A DNA stretch of 64,000 nucleotides from Fasciola hepatica (GCA_948099385.1 CANUEZ040000156.1:6717501-6781500), one strand, 5' to 3'; counted from the stretch's first letter, positions 10,101-23,430 are shown. Notes: generated by a model not told the origin, from the sequence alone. Translations and numbers: made by a program.

Positions 10101-12392
10101 CAATAACTGAGTTATTAAATTAGATTAACAACAGATTAACAATGACGCAATGAGAACGTAATCACATTTGATTGATAAGCAGTATTTCATATGAAAAATC
10201 GGTTTAGGAAATGCGTGAACATATTCAAGGAAATTTTCATCAGCCTTGGACGGTACTCCTTCATTGTCCTCCCATCTCATTGAGGTATCTGTTGGGAAAC
10301 GTATAACAACAGGTAATTAGAACACAAAACTGTCAGTGGGTGAAATTGTTCTGAAAACACCTAATATTGCTAATTTTTGTGAGTCTTTGGCAAGGACTTC
10401 CTATACAGTCATGAATAAACATTCAAATATAACGAACGCGTCTGGCTATGAACTATCAATGAACCTTTGGTGCAATTTATCCTTCAACCCAATTGCATGC
10501 TGCCATGAATCAACGTTCGTCATGACGCTGGAGTTCCACAGAGGTTCCTTTGTGGACCTCGCAGTCCTCTGTATAGCTACCATTGCTTAGAAATATCATC
10601 GAATAGAGCAATTCACTTTATTTGCCATCATAAGTTTGTTTTTGTGAACGGGAGTCCTTTTAGGGATGCTCAATAAACATAACCGGACCATTTCGTCGGA
10701 AATGGCAGCTGATAGCATATGAAATATATCACCCATAACTTGATGAACTAAGGTTGCCACAGGTTCACCTTATTCACAATCATAGTAAATCTGTGCTCAC
10801 CATGCGGTCGTACACGTGAATGTTTTACAAGTGTTCGTTGGACATGTTGTACTGCTCCATTGTGGTAGCGCGGTGTGGAAGTGGTGCTGAAACATGAGAC
10901 GGCTTCGCTGCTGCACATTATGCATGCTGTCCACTTTCGAGTGCATTGAACCCTTCAGAGATTCTCAACTGCTCTAAAGCAAGTAATCATATCTAAACAT
11001 GAATTCTATGGGATGGGAATGTTCTAGGGTCACAGCGAATACCAACACGATCTGCCTCAATACATGAAGAGCTTATTTGCAAAGCTTCGAAGATAAATTA
11101 GCGGTGAGAAGAGAATGACAGATTGATTCCAAGAAAGCATCCACGTTCATGTTCGCTGCCAAGCACGTTCCAAATTACATACAACCCACAACTAACTAAA
11201 TATAACGAATGAAGTAAAAAACAAACCTCGATCAGTTACTGGCAGTCAAACAGATAATCCGTTGCTAGCTACAACTACCACACGTACCCGTAATGGATAC
11301 CGCAACTTCTGAACGTAACAGAAACAGCATTGTAGTAATTTTTCCACGCATACCCTGAAATTCCGCACTTGAACATGAATGACGATGTTCTAAGAATGTG
11401 GCCAGGTTGCATTCATTTCGCTAAATAGCTCTCAGTGCTCTTTTCCTCATTCAATAGCTTTCCCACTTGCTTAGACGGGACGATCACACAATAAATATCC
11501 TACATAAATGGGAAAAATGCCACATAACAATAAAATATATAGACCAATACGTAATTACAGGTATGTGTCAGTATACGGACATCATTGATTGACATGAAAC
11601 CGAAGAATACACTTAACCATAATTTCTCTGATGGATATCGTTTACTTTAGAAACATTATCACCATAATTTAACTTTCCACCAAGTTCAGACATAGCACCT
11701 TTGTATATTTAGCACTGACAGATCAACCATTTGATACATTATATAGCGCCCACGACACGAATAACATCAACTTTTGAAACACTGACAAGGAAAGCACCGG
11801 AAAGGCCAGCATACCCGCAGAAAACAAGTTATTGCAGTAAGTTTTCACCGAAAGTACCTTGTATTACAAAGATAGCGTACCTTATCCTGGCCTTATGATT
11901 GCAAACTGGAGAAAGCTGTTGAAACAGATGAATTGTTTTGACAAAAGTGAGAATAGAACCCTCACATTTTTTCAGGTAGTTTTGTTTGAATTTACAAACT
12001 CTTTGTACATAAAGAGCTTGAGCACGGTTGCTTTCTCCGACCGCTACAAATGTACCCGCGGGCGGTGCCGTTGTGATGGACGCGGTGTAAGATTTCCTCC
12101 CTGAAAACCAACCGGAACTACCGAAAACTCTGCTCGTATACTTGGAATAAGTTAAGTGGATTGTTTATCTTGGAGGAAGGGATGATAATGCTGGGTGAAT
12201 CAATGCAAGCTGTCCGAATGGCACCATTAATGTTCCTATTGCCAGGCAAAAATTAGGTGGCATGGACTTCTGGCTTAGTACGAATTAGGGTTGCTTTGCC
12301 TCCAAACCATGTTGCACGAACGCAATTCTATATATGGCAAATAGGTTCCCTTGGTTGATGCCACCATATCAGCTAATCTGTGATAGGAACGA
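7190..12392. other. Long gene-poor stretch between the inverted arms
   Basis: No convincing gene. 7480-8900 is strikingly purine-rich and C-poor on the plus strand (G/A runs, GGTGG, GGAGAA), so its open frames on the other strand are Pro/Leu/Ser-rich artefacts. 9955-10100 belongs to a dispersed repeat also seen at 30180-30320. The rest (10100-12390) is ordinary AT-leaning sequence with short chance frames only. Confidence 0.5.
9955..10100 (+). repeat. Dispersed repeat, copy 1
   Basis: Recognisably similar to 30180-30320 in the same orientation. Shared words include GCATCCTNCNTCTGAAAA, GGAATGCAAATAAGC and GATTAGTTTTGAT. The copies are diverged, with several indels. Confidence 0.6.
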
Positions 12393-12496
12393 TTTGTGCT
12401 GTGTATTCAATCGAAATATAACCCCAATAATGACCAAATCGTGGGAGAACTTCAATGGAATATGCTTACTGGGTGTCCTTGTGGGTATGCCCCAGG

Positions 12497-12498
<2 letters not shown>

Positions 12499-12554
<56 letters not shown>
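12499..12554. repeat. (TA)n microsatellite
   Basis: Uninterrupted TA tract of about 56 bp in the right arm, the counterpart of 3788-3859. Confidence 0.95.
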
Positions 12555-12556
<2 letters not shown>

Positions 12557-12840
12557 AAAGTGAGTTGTATGTAAACGTGTGGGCAAAATTTCCCCGGAAG
12601 CACATGACCGGTTTCCCGGTTGTTGTCGCCCGTCAGGTATGCGTACCTGGTGCTCCTCTGCCCACTCGTCTTTATACTTGTGCACTCCGATGCTATCTAT
12701 TCACATGCAGCCTCGTTGTTCGTTGGGTTACCAATGACCCAGACACGAATAACTATGAGAAATCACAGTTGTGATTCATTTGTGGGCTCTTCAATGAAGA
12801 GTATCAATTCACACTCTAGACGATTCAAATTAGATTCTAG

Positions 12841-12843
<3 letters not shown>

Positions 12844-12884
<41 letters not shown>
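12844..12884. repeat. (TA)n microsatellite
   Basis: TA tract of about 41 bp in the right arm, the counterpart of 3456-3498. Confidence 0.95.
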
Positions 12885-12885
<1 letters not shown>

Positions 12886-13049
12886 TATATAAAGCAACAA
12901 CTAGTTCGGCACTGTCGTTATCACATGATGGATAACTAATTCACAGGAGGAATAACGCTCAAATTCAGAGAGTTCCAGCGTATTTAGATAATAACTAGAG
13001 TGGGTTGTTCATGCAGGTTTACATGTCACCGAAGGAACTGTAGACGCTC

Positions 13050-13830
13050 GATTGGCCGTGGCCATTGCCTGTGCTGTGCAACTTGAAGCGAACCGAACGG
13101 ACCCCGGAAAGGCGCTAGGAACCCAACCAGAATGCAGACGTCAGTACGAAAAGAGATTGGCTAGAGGGGTGAAAAGTAACCACGGACCATATTTTGACCA
13201 TGTGCAGTTACAGTCAACCCTGTGGGTTAGGGTTGCTAATGTAAAGATTCGAGGGGCGAAAACATTGAAAAGAATCAGCGTAAGTCGGATATGTTGCTTC
13301 GGAATTCGTGATAACGGGTGTGGACAAAGGGACCGGACTTTTCAACTACATCTAAAGAGATGTGTCCAACGCTACTAACATCCAAGTCTGAGGATGGCGA
13401 TATAGAAATGAAACGACTGATACTGGCTGCAAACTACACGGGAAGCGTAGGACCAATAGAAAAACTGTGCCATTTCCCCGACTGGATAAAATTGTTAGAA
13501 ATCATGGCCTAGTGGACAAGATACAAAATATCGTTACCGATTTTGAAGGGCGCACAACCACAGAACACGTTAAACGTGGGAACGATACTGCCGGGCGAGT
13601 TGAACCAAGCGGAATTCGATGATCTACGCCTGCTACAACTAAACGCCCTCCTGTTCGAGACCCGTGAGCTGGCTAGTATAGACGAAAACACCAGAAGAAG
13701 CAGGCTGTTTCACAGCAGCATCCGAAGAATAAAACCCATGCGAGCCAACGTGCTACTTATAGTGGTGAGGGCGACGTCGATGCGACAGGCCAAGCTAAAA
13801 CCAAGTCTGCTGATGCCAACTGGAGCTTGA
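13050..13830 (+). mobile_element. Degenerate BEL/Pao-like pol fragment (right arm copy)
   Basis: Plus-strand counterpart of 2500-3290, with the same ordered motifs (WTKGPDFSTTSKEM, FPDWIKLLEIMA, GELNQAEFDDLRLLQLNALL, SRLFHSSIRR) and the same stop after IMA. Because both arms share these lesions, the element was already dead before the duplication or transposition that produced the two arms. Confidence 0.5.
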
Positions 13831-15096
13831 ATATATTTATTTATCCCTCATGCATTCTCCTGTAGGTTCCAACCCTTTGCCCAGTCTTCGAAATACATTT
13901 GTGTTTAATTTGATTAGGCTTTTACGATTTAAGATGGAGTTATTTATTGAAGCCCCAATTTAGCACACGGCACGGCATTGTTTGTGAAGTAGCGGAAACT
14001 TTTGAGCCAACACTTGTTGACCGTTTATAGAAACATCTCCATTTCCGGGACCTCCAGTCTGTATTATTGTCCAGTCTGTGTTCAAACTGATATAAGTTTT
14101 GAGCCAAACATACTTCTACAGAAAACAAACCATATGTTGGTCCCCCTGATGTTCGAGTACCCGGTAGCATTCTCCATTCTTCATCGAGAATTCTCAGTCT
14201 TCATTTTACCGTGTACTTAACACACATTCGGGAAGCCTTTTGTCCCCTACATTCCCTAATCTGTTCACGCATCCAGATCACACCGAATCCCGTTTTTCGT
14301 ATATCGATAATGTCGTACCATTTTCAGATAAAACTCTAGGTCGTCGATGTGTGGGGCATAACCTCAAGAAAACCTGCAAGCATGTCTGCGACTGGCCAAC
14401 AATAGATGAAGCCCATGGCGACCTACGTATACACTGACTTTAGGGTCTACGTAGGTTAGGGCGAATCAGTGCCCCCATCTACTCCTCGGATGTTGACCGT
14501 TTCATGGGAGTATTTGGTGCGCGGTGTAACGTACGTGTGTGAAAATCCTCCCTAACCGTTGTCACATACTTGTATTGCTGAGGCTAAGCTCCATACCCTA
14601 TTGACCCTCGAACAAGTGCGGTATGCATCAACCACTACTTTGAACATTTGTTTATATTTCGCTCATGTGCCGTGTCATGTTTTCGACTCGAATTCGGACT
14701 GCCGTGACGGTGGCACCTGACACTGAACCTTTGTTGAACTCCGGTCCTCTTTGCTAAACGTTGTGGCCGTACAGTTGAGGTTTGTACATATCTATGTGCG
14801 TATAAGTTGTAAATCCAGTACCGTAGAATCAGCGAATCAATCTTGTTTTGACTTTGGGATTCGTTAGTTGGGTTACTCGTAATTCGCGTTCGGTATAACG
14901 GTTACAGTTCTTCGCGCCGTTGAGGGGTGGTGTGCGTACCTGCAGTGTACGCAGAAAAGAGGAGCCGTCCGTGGACTTGAATGTGGATGTTTATTAAATC
15001 AAATGTGCGACTTGTGGACGAGGGACACATTCCCATTGCGCAGCTTTTCACAACGAGGAGAACTGCCGTCGTGTTCAATGCACGGCAGGAACACTC

Positions 15097-16035
15097 TATA
15101 ATTACTGCGTAACAGACCGTATGACTTTACCGCACCCATTGCGAAAAGGGTTCTACTGTTCAAGTTTTCTCCTCACTTAACCTAGAATTTAGAATTGACT
15201 TCCGTGCATATTTGCTCTTTCAGATAAGGTTTGCATTAGCACAAGCCATCGAAAAATTTCCTTACATCACAAAAATTATTCCAAACATTTTTCGTAACCA
15301 AACCTGTTTCCTAAAGAATGTCCCTTGTTTTTATTCCCCTCCTTACTGTTTCCATCCATTTTATCCCATTATTTTCCATGTTCCGACATTTCAGCCACCT
15401 CCCCTTGATTCTGATCGACTCGACCATCCGACCTTGACTCCAGATTTTCCGGGCGCGTTTATTCCATCCATTATCATGTATACCGAATCTTTCCCTTGAA
15501 GTTTGTTTGTATATAGTTATCTACTTTCCTGATGTAAGCCACATCGACCTCAAGTGTACTTTTAATCTTGTATTCGAGCACACTTTGGTCTCACCCAGAA
15601 ATAGATAAATGGTAACCTATAATATAATCCCTATCAAAACTGTCCGTCGCTGTTTTGACTCTGTTTTTGCGTCCAAGGGGCGTTGTGTGCATTACGGAAA
15701 TCTTTTTAGATCAAACTATTTATAGGTAACCACTTCGTCAGTTTAATTGGTAAAGTGATTTCTTTTTTGTTCTACAGACACAAACATACAAAGGCAGAAT
15801 GAATAATATCCAGTGAAAATAAACAGCGAACAATGAGCACTTTGTTTAGGTACACCTAGAAACCCCAAAACGATCATTTTCATCATAAATCCATCATACG
15901 CATCGTCATTCGTGAATTCTATTTACATTTATTATTGGTGAAGTATTATGCTAGTTTACATAAGGATGGCAGTGCTGGAATAAGTTAGAAAATTATCAAA
16001 CGAGAATGGAGCACCGATTCACAGAAGAAACCCGG
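15097..16035. other. Intergenic stretch, pyrimidine-rich in part
   Basis: 15300-15460 is pyrimidine-rich on the plus strand, giving a Pro/Phe-rich open frame at 15212-15499 with no recognisable domain. I see no gene. Confidence 0.4.
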
Positions 16036-17060
16036 GACCCATACGGGATTGCTGCTTGGGACAGCAGAGGATCAAACAGTACCGCAAAACTATCGCCGCG
16101 TGTTACTACTCTCCATAGTCTCCAAGGTCATGGAAGGTTTGGTCGATAATGCCATCTGCCGATACGTCGATGACGGCAGCATATTGCTTAGCAATGGTTC
16201 CGAGGCTGTAGATCTAGCCAAACTAAAGCTATAGAATCAATTCAGTGGTACACCAGACCAATAGACCAGAGAGTCCAAATGGACTTCAGAATCCTAGATT
16301 TTTCCAGGGATTTTGATCGAGTCTGTTGCTCACCCCCTCTAGAGAAACTACCAAGATTGGTTTTCCCTGAGTCACCTCTTGTTCGAGTGTCCGACGTCCT
16401 GGCCGACCGGATATTCAGGGTCAGAGTGAATGGTACGCAATCCGATAGCCATCGAGTACCGAGCGTAGTGTATCAGGGGTTTATGCTAGGACCCAGGTTG
16501 TTCACTATCCTTGTGGATGATTTCCCTCCTAGGATACAGTCAGATATTCTACTGTACTCTGATGACGTGAATATATGCCGAGAGATTAGGACAGAAACGG
16601 GTAGAGATGTTTTGTAAGCTGATCTTGGCGGTCTGATCTAATGGTCAGTCAACAGTAACCAAACACTTAATCGGTCAAATGCAAGGTCATGCAAGTGGTT
16701 GAGCTTCGGGTGAACGAGTAATCCTTAGGAGGTACAACAATACAGCATGTTGCACGGGAAAGAGACCTGGACATATAGTAGCAGCTTTGGTCACAAAACA
16801 GCAATATCCTGGTTCGCAGGGCCATGTTCAGGCCCAAAAAACTGAGCACACTCTAGAAAAAGTTACCCCTGTAACATTCCTAGAATTTATGCCACCCTGG
16901 TCAGACCTCACTTGGAGGTAAACGTCCAAGCGTGTCCACCAGTATTTAGACATGACATCAATGTCATCGAGAATGTTTAGTGGAAGGCCACGAAAGAGTG
17001 CACACACGGCCGAATTTGGTCGTGCTCCGTCCAGGACATCACTGAACAATCAGATCGTAT
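16036..17060 (+). mobile_element. Decayed CR1-like reverse transcriptase fragment
   Basis: Two adjacent frames give successive RT blocks: PQNYRRVLLLSIVSKVMEG (the N-R-ISL.S...K.ME block), FSRDFDRVC (first catalytic Asp), FRVRVNGTQSDSHRVPSVVYQGFMLGP (compare R.V.SGVPQGSVLGP) and LYSDDVNI (catalytic YADD-like box). Downstream traces of the thumb are out of frame. PQGS has become YQGF, and stops and frameshifts are present, so the copy is inactive. Confidence 0.75.
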
Positions 17061-17235
17061 CATGTGTTGAATGATCTTGCCTGGCTTAATCCGACTGTAC
17101 ACCTAACTTTCGTTTTAATTGGCATACAACGTTGACTCACGCACGTGCTTGCCTGTACTTGAGCTTACCGCACGTTGGTACTGAATGCACACTCACCCGT
17201 ACAAGAGTGTTTCCCTTCTGCTTACGGGAATCAGG
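17050..17235 (+). repeat. Dispersed repeat family member
   Basis: Shares an ordered set of words (a GCTTGGCTTAATCCGA-like start, TTGACTCACGCAC, TTGCCTGTACTT, then CACACTCA) with 34640-34860, and more loosely with 43640-43800 and 61070-61200. It lies directly downstream of the CR1-like RT fragment, so it may be the 3' untranslated region of that family. Confidence 0.5.
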
Positions 17236-18238
17236 ACACAAAACTGGGTAAACAATAAGGCGAATGTTAGCGAATCACGTACTAACGGACCGGGGAAGTG
17301 TCGACAGTCATTTCACACGCATATGTAAGTCGTCCACACTCATGGATGGAGCTAGAATTGGGTACAGCCCCAGTTTATAACACTGAGGTTTTTGCACTCT
17401 GCCAGAAAACGGTGTCTTCTCTGTTTCGCAACCCTGTTTACTTCACAGATTTCTACGATCATAAAAGAAAATACAGAAGTCTCAGCCTAACCTGGATACC
17501 AGACTGTACAAAACTTATCACGGGAAATTAAGCGGCCTCCGCCGACCCCCGTCTAAAACTTGGCGGTAAACCAGAAGACCGAACTTTGGCCACCCAAAAA
17601 CTAAGGTTACCAGGCTTGTCAGACCTAGGCAATATCGTATGTAAAATATTTTGGCGATTTCTAATAGAAAATACTTTCTGATCCTCGGCTAGGTAACACT
17701 GATTTAGGGTGATTGGCTTCACCTCCAAGTCAAAAATCCTCTGTCTTCTAAACTGTACTCCAACTTTCAAAGAACCTCTTTTTATAGTTTTCCCTGCTTT
17801 CTATTACCACTACAATTTTTTGTGACTTCACTAATCTAATTATTCTTTTCCCAACTGGTGAGTCTGTGGTCAAACAACTATTTTGGATGCCGCGCTGGAT
17901 TTTCACCCCATTCCGAGATTTCCTGCCGAAGTAGATAAACAAGTAGATATACTTTATAGATAATTATATGACTTTTAGGTCTTACAAAAGCTTACCGTCG
18001 TCTTCCAACATATAAACTCCGTTATCTGTTTCATTTTTGCGTCTATCTTTAGGAAAATTCTAACAGTTTCAGTTCCTTATAATCTAGTCGTCCACGACAT
18101 GGCACATTGCCTATTCCATTCTGCCTGAATATCCGCGTAGGAGCCCAACCTTTGTTACTTTTTTATTGCAGAACTCAATTAATATTGTTTGTAATGGAAA
18201 ATCCACTTGCATTTTTCACATGGAAAAGTCGAAAACCC
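17236..18238. other. Gap without identified feature
   Basis: Short frames only. The frame at 17298-17531 and the minus-strand frames at 17528-17942 show no recognisable motif. I see nothing supportable. Confidence 0.4.
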
Positions 18239-18312
18239 CCAGCCAGAATCGAACAGCCGACCTCCGCACACCGGGCAGATGTCCTATTAGCTGAGCTATC
18301 GCGGTCTGGACG
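18239..18312 (-). repeat. tRNA-derived SINE-like unit
   Basis: On the minus strand there is an A-box-like TAGCTCAGCTAATAGG and, about 30 nt later, a B-box-like GGCTGTTCGATTCTGG. An anticodon stem can be drawn (TCTGC with GCGGA around a 7-nt loop), and the acceptor ends pair at about 5 of 7 positions, but the D and T stems do not close properly. This fits a tRNA pseudogene or the head of a tRNA-derived SINE better than a working tRNA. Confidence 0.55.
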
Positions 18313-19714
18313 GTCGCGTGTAAATAACGGTCACGAGTAAAACGACGCTTTGTTAGTAGTTAGGAAACAAAAGCTGTGGTCCACACAAATGTTTATGCGA
18401 ACCCGTAGAGTAAAGAGTAGAAAGCGAGAAACGACAAGGGAAAGCTCACAAGGGCATGTGTCATTGGTGGTCGGCCCATCAACTGCTTGAGTCGGAGTGA
18501 AAAAACCATGTTCATACATCGGGGGGGGGAGATAAAAATGGTGATTGCTAGAAATACATGTTGAGTCACTACACAAGAGATATCTTCGAAATAGTAAATT
18601 GTGATCACGTTTGTTTCTCCTGAAGAAAGTACTATACGATTAAAAAGAACATAAAATAGATAATAATAACAAGCATGATGTACACAACCACTAGTTAGAG
18701 AGATGAGGTGCTGAATGGCACATGTTCTCCTGTAAGATGGCCTTATGACTCGATAAATGCCACAATATTTATTGTAGGTAAAAATGTTCTGTCTCGAGTC
18801 GGGTGTACACATACTTCACAGCGAGTTGCACGCAATATCTCTAGCTATTGGGGCCAGGGTTGGTGAAAAGTACCCAACCAGATATGTGCACGTATTTGCT
18901 TGGCTGGTTACGCAAGCCATTTGAAATTGTGCTTCTAACTAGACCAGCCAAATCTCAGGGTCCGCAGGCAAGAACTCGAGAATCCTCATGTGTATTGAGA
19001 GTATTCCGGACTGTCCTAGGTCTCCAAAATGTCCAAAGTCTAACGTGAAGTCTCCCGCGAATTAACCATTTTCAGCATACAAATAAGCTGAAGTTAATAT
19101 GAAGTTTGATCGAGAGTATACATAGACAAATGAAAACTGCTTTAAGAGATCGTGCCAATCCGATATGGCAAGAGGCTCTTCCTGCAGATTTAATGTTGTC
19201 TCTAGATTCGGCCCTTCCCGCGGACGTGTCCACGCCTGCTATTAAATCCACTTTGAACCAAGATGCACGTTATTTATTCAACACCAGAATTTATCCTACC
19301 GCAAGTAAACTTAGCTAGAGCTACTTACGGACACATGACCTCAACTTGCGTCCAAAATGTAGATCGACTCATCAGTGTCACTGCGCTAAACCAGGACGTA
19401 TTTTTAACGCTGTGTACAGAGAGTCTACTTGGGATATTTTTGTGCTCTCAATGGATTTATAAATTAATATGGTTCCTCAAAAAGCCACCAGTATCCAAGA
19501 TATTTGTCTGGTTTCCTGCCAGCCTGTTAGCAGTCGTGATAACGCTCCACAATATGATCACTGATTAGTTTGGGTACACCTAAAATGCGCCGCTGTGAAC
19601 GACAAACTATAAGCTGCGTTATTAAAATGTCCTTCGACATTCCTACAATTATTGCGTGCTACATGCGCTTCGCTAAACGATAAAGTTTTTCTCATTGCGG
19701 TGGTTACGTCACCG
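18313..19714. other. Gap without identified feature
   Basis: Only chance-looking frames, for example minus-strand 18393-18812, which is Tyr/Ile-rich. No gene or known repeat recognised. Confidence 0.35.
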
Positions 19715-19985
19715 TCACATGTGATACGGTCAGGTACAGCATCGTAGCTACGCACGCGGATGAGTCTCAACCAATCAGGATCGGTGAGGACAGGTAAAGA
19801 GAAACTCTCTGTGATTGGTCAACTCCCAATCTATCAATTATTTTCTGTGATTCAACGTATTTGTAAGAAACAATTCCGCAATACAATTCCGCAGCCTTGG
19901 TGTTTTTGCTACTTTGGTTTGCGAAGTTGTGGATCGGAGCGATCTCAATACGTTCTATCAGTTCGGATATTGCGACAAATACATA
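19715..19985 (+). repeat. Dispersed repeat, probable 5' part of a CR1-like element
   Basis: Clearly similar, in the same orientation, to 47755-48010: shared words include GTGATACGG(T/C)CAGGTACAGC, GAGGACAGGT-like and TTCCGCAGCCTT. It sits just upstream of ORF1- and endonuclease-like remains at 20.5-22.2 kb, so I infer it is the 5' untranslated region of that retroposon. Confidence 0.65.
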
Positions 19986-20459
19986 TTTGTCCAAGGATAC
20001 ACTGGCTACCACGTCAGTGGGTGGAGTGTGTGATAAACCCGTGTATATATTTCGTGCCACTTCGGTGGACACAATTCGTGCTACTTTACGGGATACCTCG
20101 CCCTCTATTGAAACATCCACTCCCCTGGGCCAGAGCTCTTCCTGAGCCACGACGTATGCAGAAGTTGCATCCACACCTGTTATCCAAGATGCTAAAAATC
20201 CGCTAAAATCCCATCCGAGGAAGAAGGCTACAACTGCGGTCGCAGTTCCATCAACGCTGACGTACGTAACTGATCAGCCTCCGACGATAAGCCAGGTAGC
20301 TGATCCCGCAAGTGACAGCGTGCATCTCAACCCAGCTCAGCTGCAATCTGCTAACTCAAGGATGGAGGTGGCATCTCAGCGGCGAAATTCTCCTTCACAG
20401 AGGATACAATGCTTCTCGGTGGTAAATCTTCCACAGGCTGAGATAAATGCCCAACAAAG

Positions 20460-22240
20460 ACGTCTTGATCATGATTCGGCACTTCTGTGAAGTGCTCGGA
20501 AAATTGTGTGGTCAGGATGAGGGGCAATTGACGAGAGAAATGCGAGTTGAAGCCGCCTTTAGTTTAAGAAAAATCAGATCGGCTTATTCAACTTACTCAG
20601 AGTAGTCCCCGGTTCAAATAAGGAGGCTGGCCTGTCATTATAAAGGTCATACAGATTAGAAAATAGAAAACGTATGACTCCTGCTTGATTTAGACACTGA
20701 GGCGAGGAAGAAGATAAGGATCGTACCCAGTGGGCTTCGTAAGCGCCGTGCAAAAGGATAAACTAACTTTGATGACCATCCAATCAAACTTTAGCACACA
20801 GACCTTGTTCATAATTTATGCATTTCTAACCTATAAATGTAACTGTATTAGCCACGAGGATGATGTTACCGAAAACGAGCTTGTTCGCTATTCGTGTTTT
20901 CTATATATGATGAAATGGGATTATTCGGTGAATAAACTAATTTATTCATAAAGAGTTTTCGGGTTTGGCGGAGGAAACCTTAGATCAGGTGTCAGCTACT
21001 AACAGCCATTCGTCAACTATCCCTTCCAACGAACTCTCGGCTGAGGCTATGGTTCAGCCCGTGGGGAGAACTGGACGTGCCAAGACCATGCTCCCTTATG
21101 TCCGGGGTCTCCGAGAAAAAGAGACGAGTGGGCGCGTTGGGTGTCACACCATAAACCAGCGCTGGTTGCCCAGGCAGAAAATAGGCTCAGGGGGAATATG
21201 TTGGATCTGGAGGGGGTTATTGCGGGGTATATACTCTACCGCTTTGACAGGAAACACATCAGAGGCTGCTGTGGGGTCCTTCCGTTTGTCAGGTCGGAAG
21301 TACCACTACAACTAGATTCTAGTTCCATCTCAGAAGGCTGTGGCAAATCCTCTTGGTGTCGTCTGAAACTGGCTGAAGGTGCGTATAACCCCTTGAAGTC
21401 ATTTACCGTACTCCGGAAGCAGAGTCACCAAACATACCATCTGGCATACGTAGACTGGCGGCGGAAAGTCAGTGTATCGTTCTTGGCGACTTCATTTGCC
21501 CGAAAGTTGACTGGGCAAATCACATACGTCTACCTGAAGCCAACCTATCTCTATGTCAATGTGAATCAACCAGCGGGTACCCAAGGAAACCACAAATCCG
21601 GTTAGCACTTGGTCATATCTCCCAGAAGACCCGATATTGAAGAGACCCTATTCGAACTACCTCTTGGTAGCAGTGACCATTCGGTTCTGGTTGTACTCTG
21701 GCGACGAGGAGCCCTGGCCGCGCCCAGAGTAGAGGTGCACCTAATATTTGGCGCATGCCGTTTGCTGAAGTATGAAAGTCCGTGGCTTCTCTTTCCTGGT
21801 ACTCCAGTGGCCAACATTACATCGGCCAAGCCTGGGAGTTAATTCGCGAAGGGGTACTTCATTGGTGTCGAACATTTGCACATATGTCCCGGCGTTGTCA
21901 ACATGTGGAGGAACCTTCTCGGTTTGACCTGGACCTCAGAAATATAATTCAGCGCGGGAGTTCAGCCTGGAAACAACTGGAGCAGGATATCAGTACTACA
22001 GAAGCATTCACAATAAGTGCTCCGAACTCAAACGTTTGAAGCGGTGAAATTGTAGGGAACACCTGCGGTCGATTCTGCGTGTGCTCCAAAATGTGTTTGC
22101 GTATCTGCAACGAAGTACAAGAACCGCCATTGGCATTCCAATACTGATGAAGGGCAACCCATCGGTCGAAGCGGATGATTGTAAAGCAAATATCCTGGCA
22201 AAACACTACAAATCTGAGTTTGCACCAGAAGGCCTACTAC
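20460..22240 (+). mobile_element. Decayed CR1-like element: ORF1 end and endonuclease region
   Basis: A stretch at 20570-20760 reads like the tail of a CR1 ORF1: LIRKIRSAYS, then DLDTEARKKIRIVPSGLRKR, comparable to the DL..E.RK..R.AR.ELK.R of this family. From about 21140 the APE-type endonuclease follows in broken frames: a GYILYR-DR---RG-GV segment (Y.LYR.DR...RGGGV), a later VLGDFICPKVDW in an alternative frame (GDFN.P.VDW) and an LGSSDHSVL block (compare SDH..L). Similarity fades near 22240, before the RT. At least three frame changes show it is dead. Confidence 0.65.
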
Positions 22241-23255
22241 TCAGAGGTGAAAAATAAAGCTCCTACCAAGTTTTTCTGAATTCGTTAACAAGGCAATGCG
22301 TCTAATCAAAACTCATCCATCTCCAGAATCGGAAGGTGTCGGGTTATGCCCAAAACTAGAAAAAATTGCTGGAAATCGATATCTCTTTTTTCCTAATCCA
22401 TCTTAATTACCCGTTTCCTAGTCCATTTGCCCATTAACCTTTCTTCAAATCGGAACCACTAATTAAACACTGATTAGAAAGACAGTTTGTGAAAATCGTT
22501 AAGTTTATTATAAGAATGGCATACCGAAAGCTTGCAAAAATGTACCATTCGAGGACTGCTTCATTCAGAATGTTAGGAAGATTTCCACCATTCTTGTGTT
22601 ACGTGGTCATCGGATGTGAAATATCAAGATGTAGAAAGGCGAGACGGTCGCATCCAAGGGAACGTTGGACAACAAACCATTTTCGCATGCAGGTTTCAAA
22701 AGTAATTTAATTGGAAACTGTTTTCTACAGAGTGTATAAAAATCTAATATTATGCTTCAAGACAATTATAATCCATGAAACAGGAAAACATCAAACAAAC
22801 TATGAACTAAATCCGAGGAACACGTAGCGTTGTGATTTATAAATTGTTACTCATCTTCAGGATGCCTGAAGAGGTGTTGGTTACACTAAATGAATACAAC
22901 AATTCCAAAAGAAAAAACATCTTGAGATTCATCTTCAAAGGAATGATAACTTACGTATGTGCTTTCTAGTCTTGGATCTATGTGAGTCCTAGCTTTGGTA
23001 GATCAAAGCTCCATGTCTTCCAACGACAGACACCGGTTCATCTGCGAACATTGGGATGGAACGAACAGTCTGGGGTTTTGTCAAAGACAACGAATTTCAT
23101 TGACATACACATGACGACATCAACGAGCCTTACTTCGAACGGCTTTTCGTTGATGGTCGACCTGCCCTTTCCTCAACACAATTCATAAGGGAAACCGATG
23201 GCTGCATCCCACAACTGAGGTGTAAGTGATGTTATCCTTGGGTAGCACGAAATAC
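22241..23255. other. Gap without identified feature
   Basis: AT-rich; no convincing frame. Sequence at 22980-23190 includes short open frames of unknown meaning. Confidence 0.35.
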
Positions 23256-23299
23256 CTGACAAGTGGTAAATCAAAGCGTGCACCACGTCAAGAAGTTGC
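23256..23299 (-). CDS. Possible short coding exon (paired with 23431-23566)
   Basis: Minus-strand segment between a CACGAG acceptor (weak) and a CAG/GTATTT donor. Read in phase with the upstream candidate exon it continues as R-QLLDVVHALIYHLS, a plausible helix. The phases of the two exons agree (phase 2 intron), which is the main support. Alternatively the frame reads on without splicing to a stop at 23173. No family is recognised. Confidence 0.3.
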
Positions 23300-23430
23300 C
23301 TCGTGGTTAGCACCGAGATTAAGAAAATCGTCGGATAAGGACTGCAAAAGAGCGTCCTCGTTGATTTCGGTTCTTTAACATTGTATTTCTTGACCGGCTG
23401 ACAAATTTTAAAAAATACGAATATACTAAC

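Larger units (their letters stand above)
12393..15096 (+). repeat. Right arm of the 2.7-kb large inverted repeat
   Basis: Reverse-complement partner of 1242-3965. Similarity begins in the word GTGCTGTGTATTC at 12396 and stops abruptly after the GGAACACTC ending at 15096. Small differences from the left arm include (TA)n length and scattered substitutions. See the left arm for content. Confidence 0.9.
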
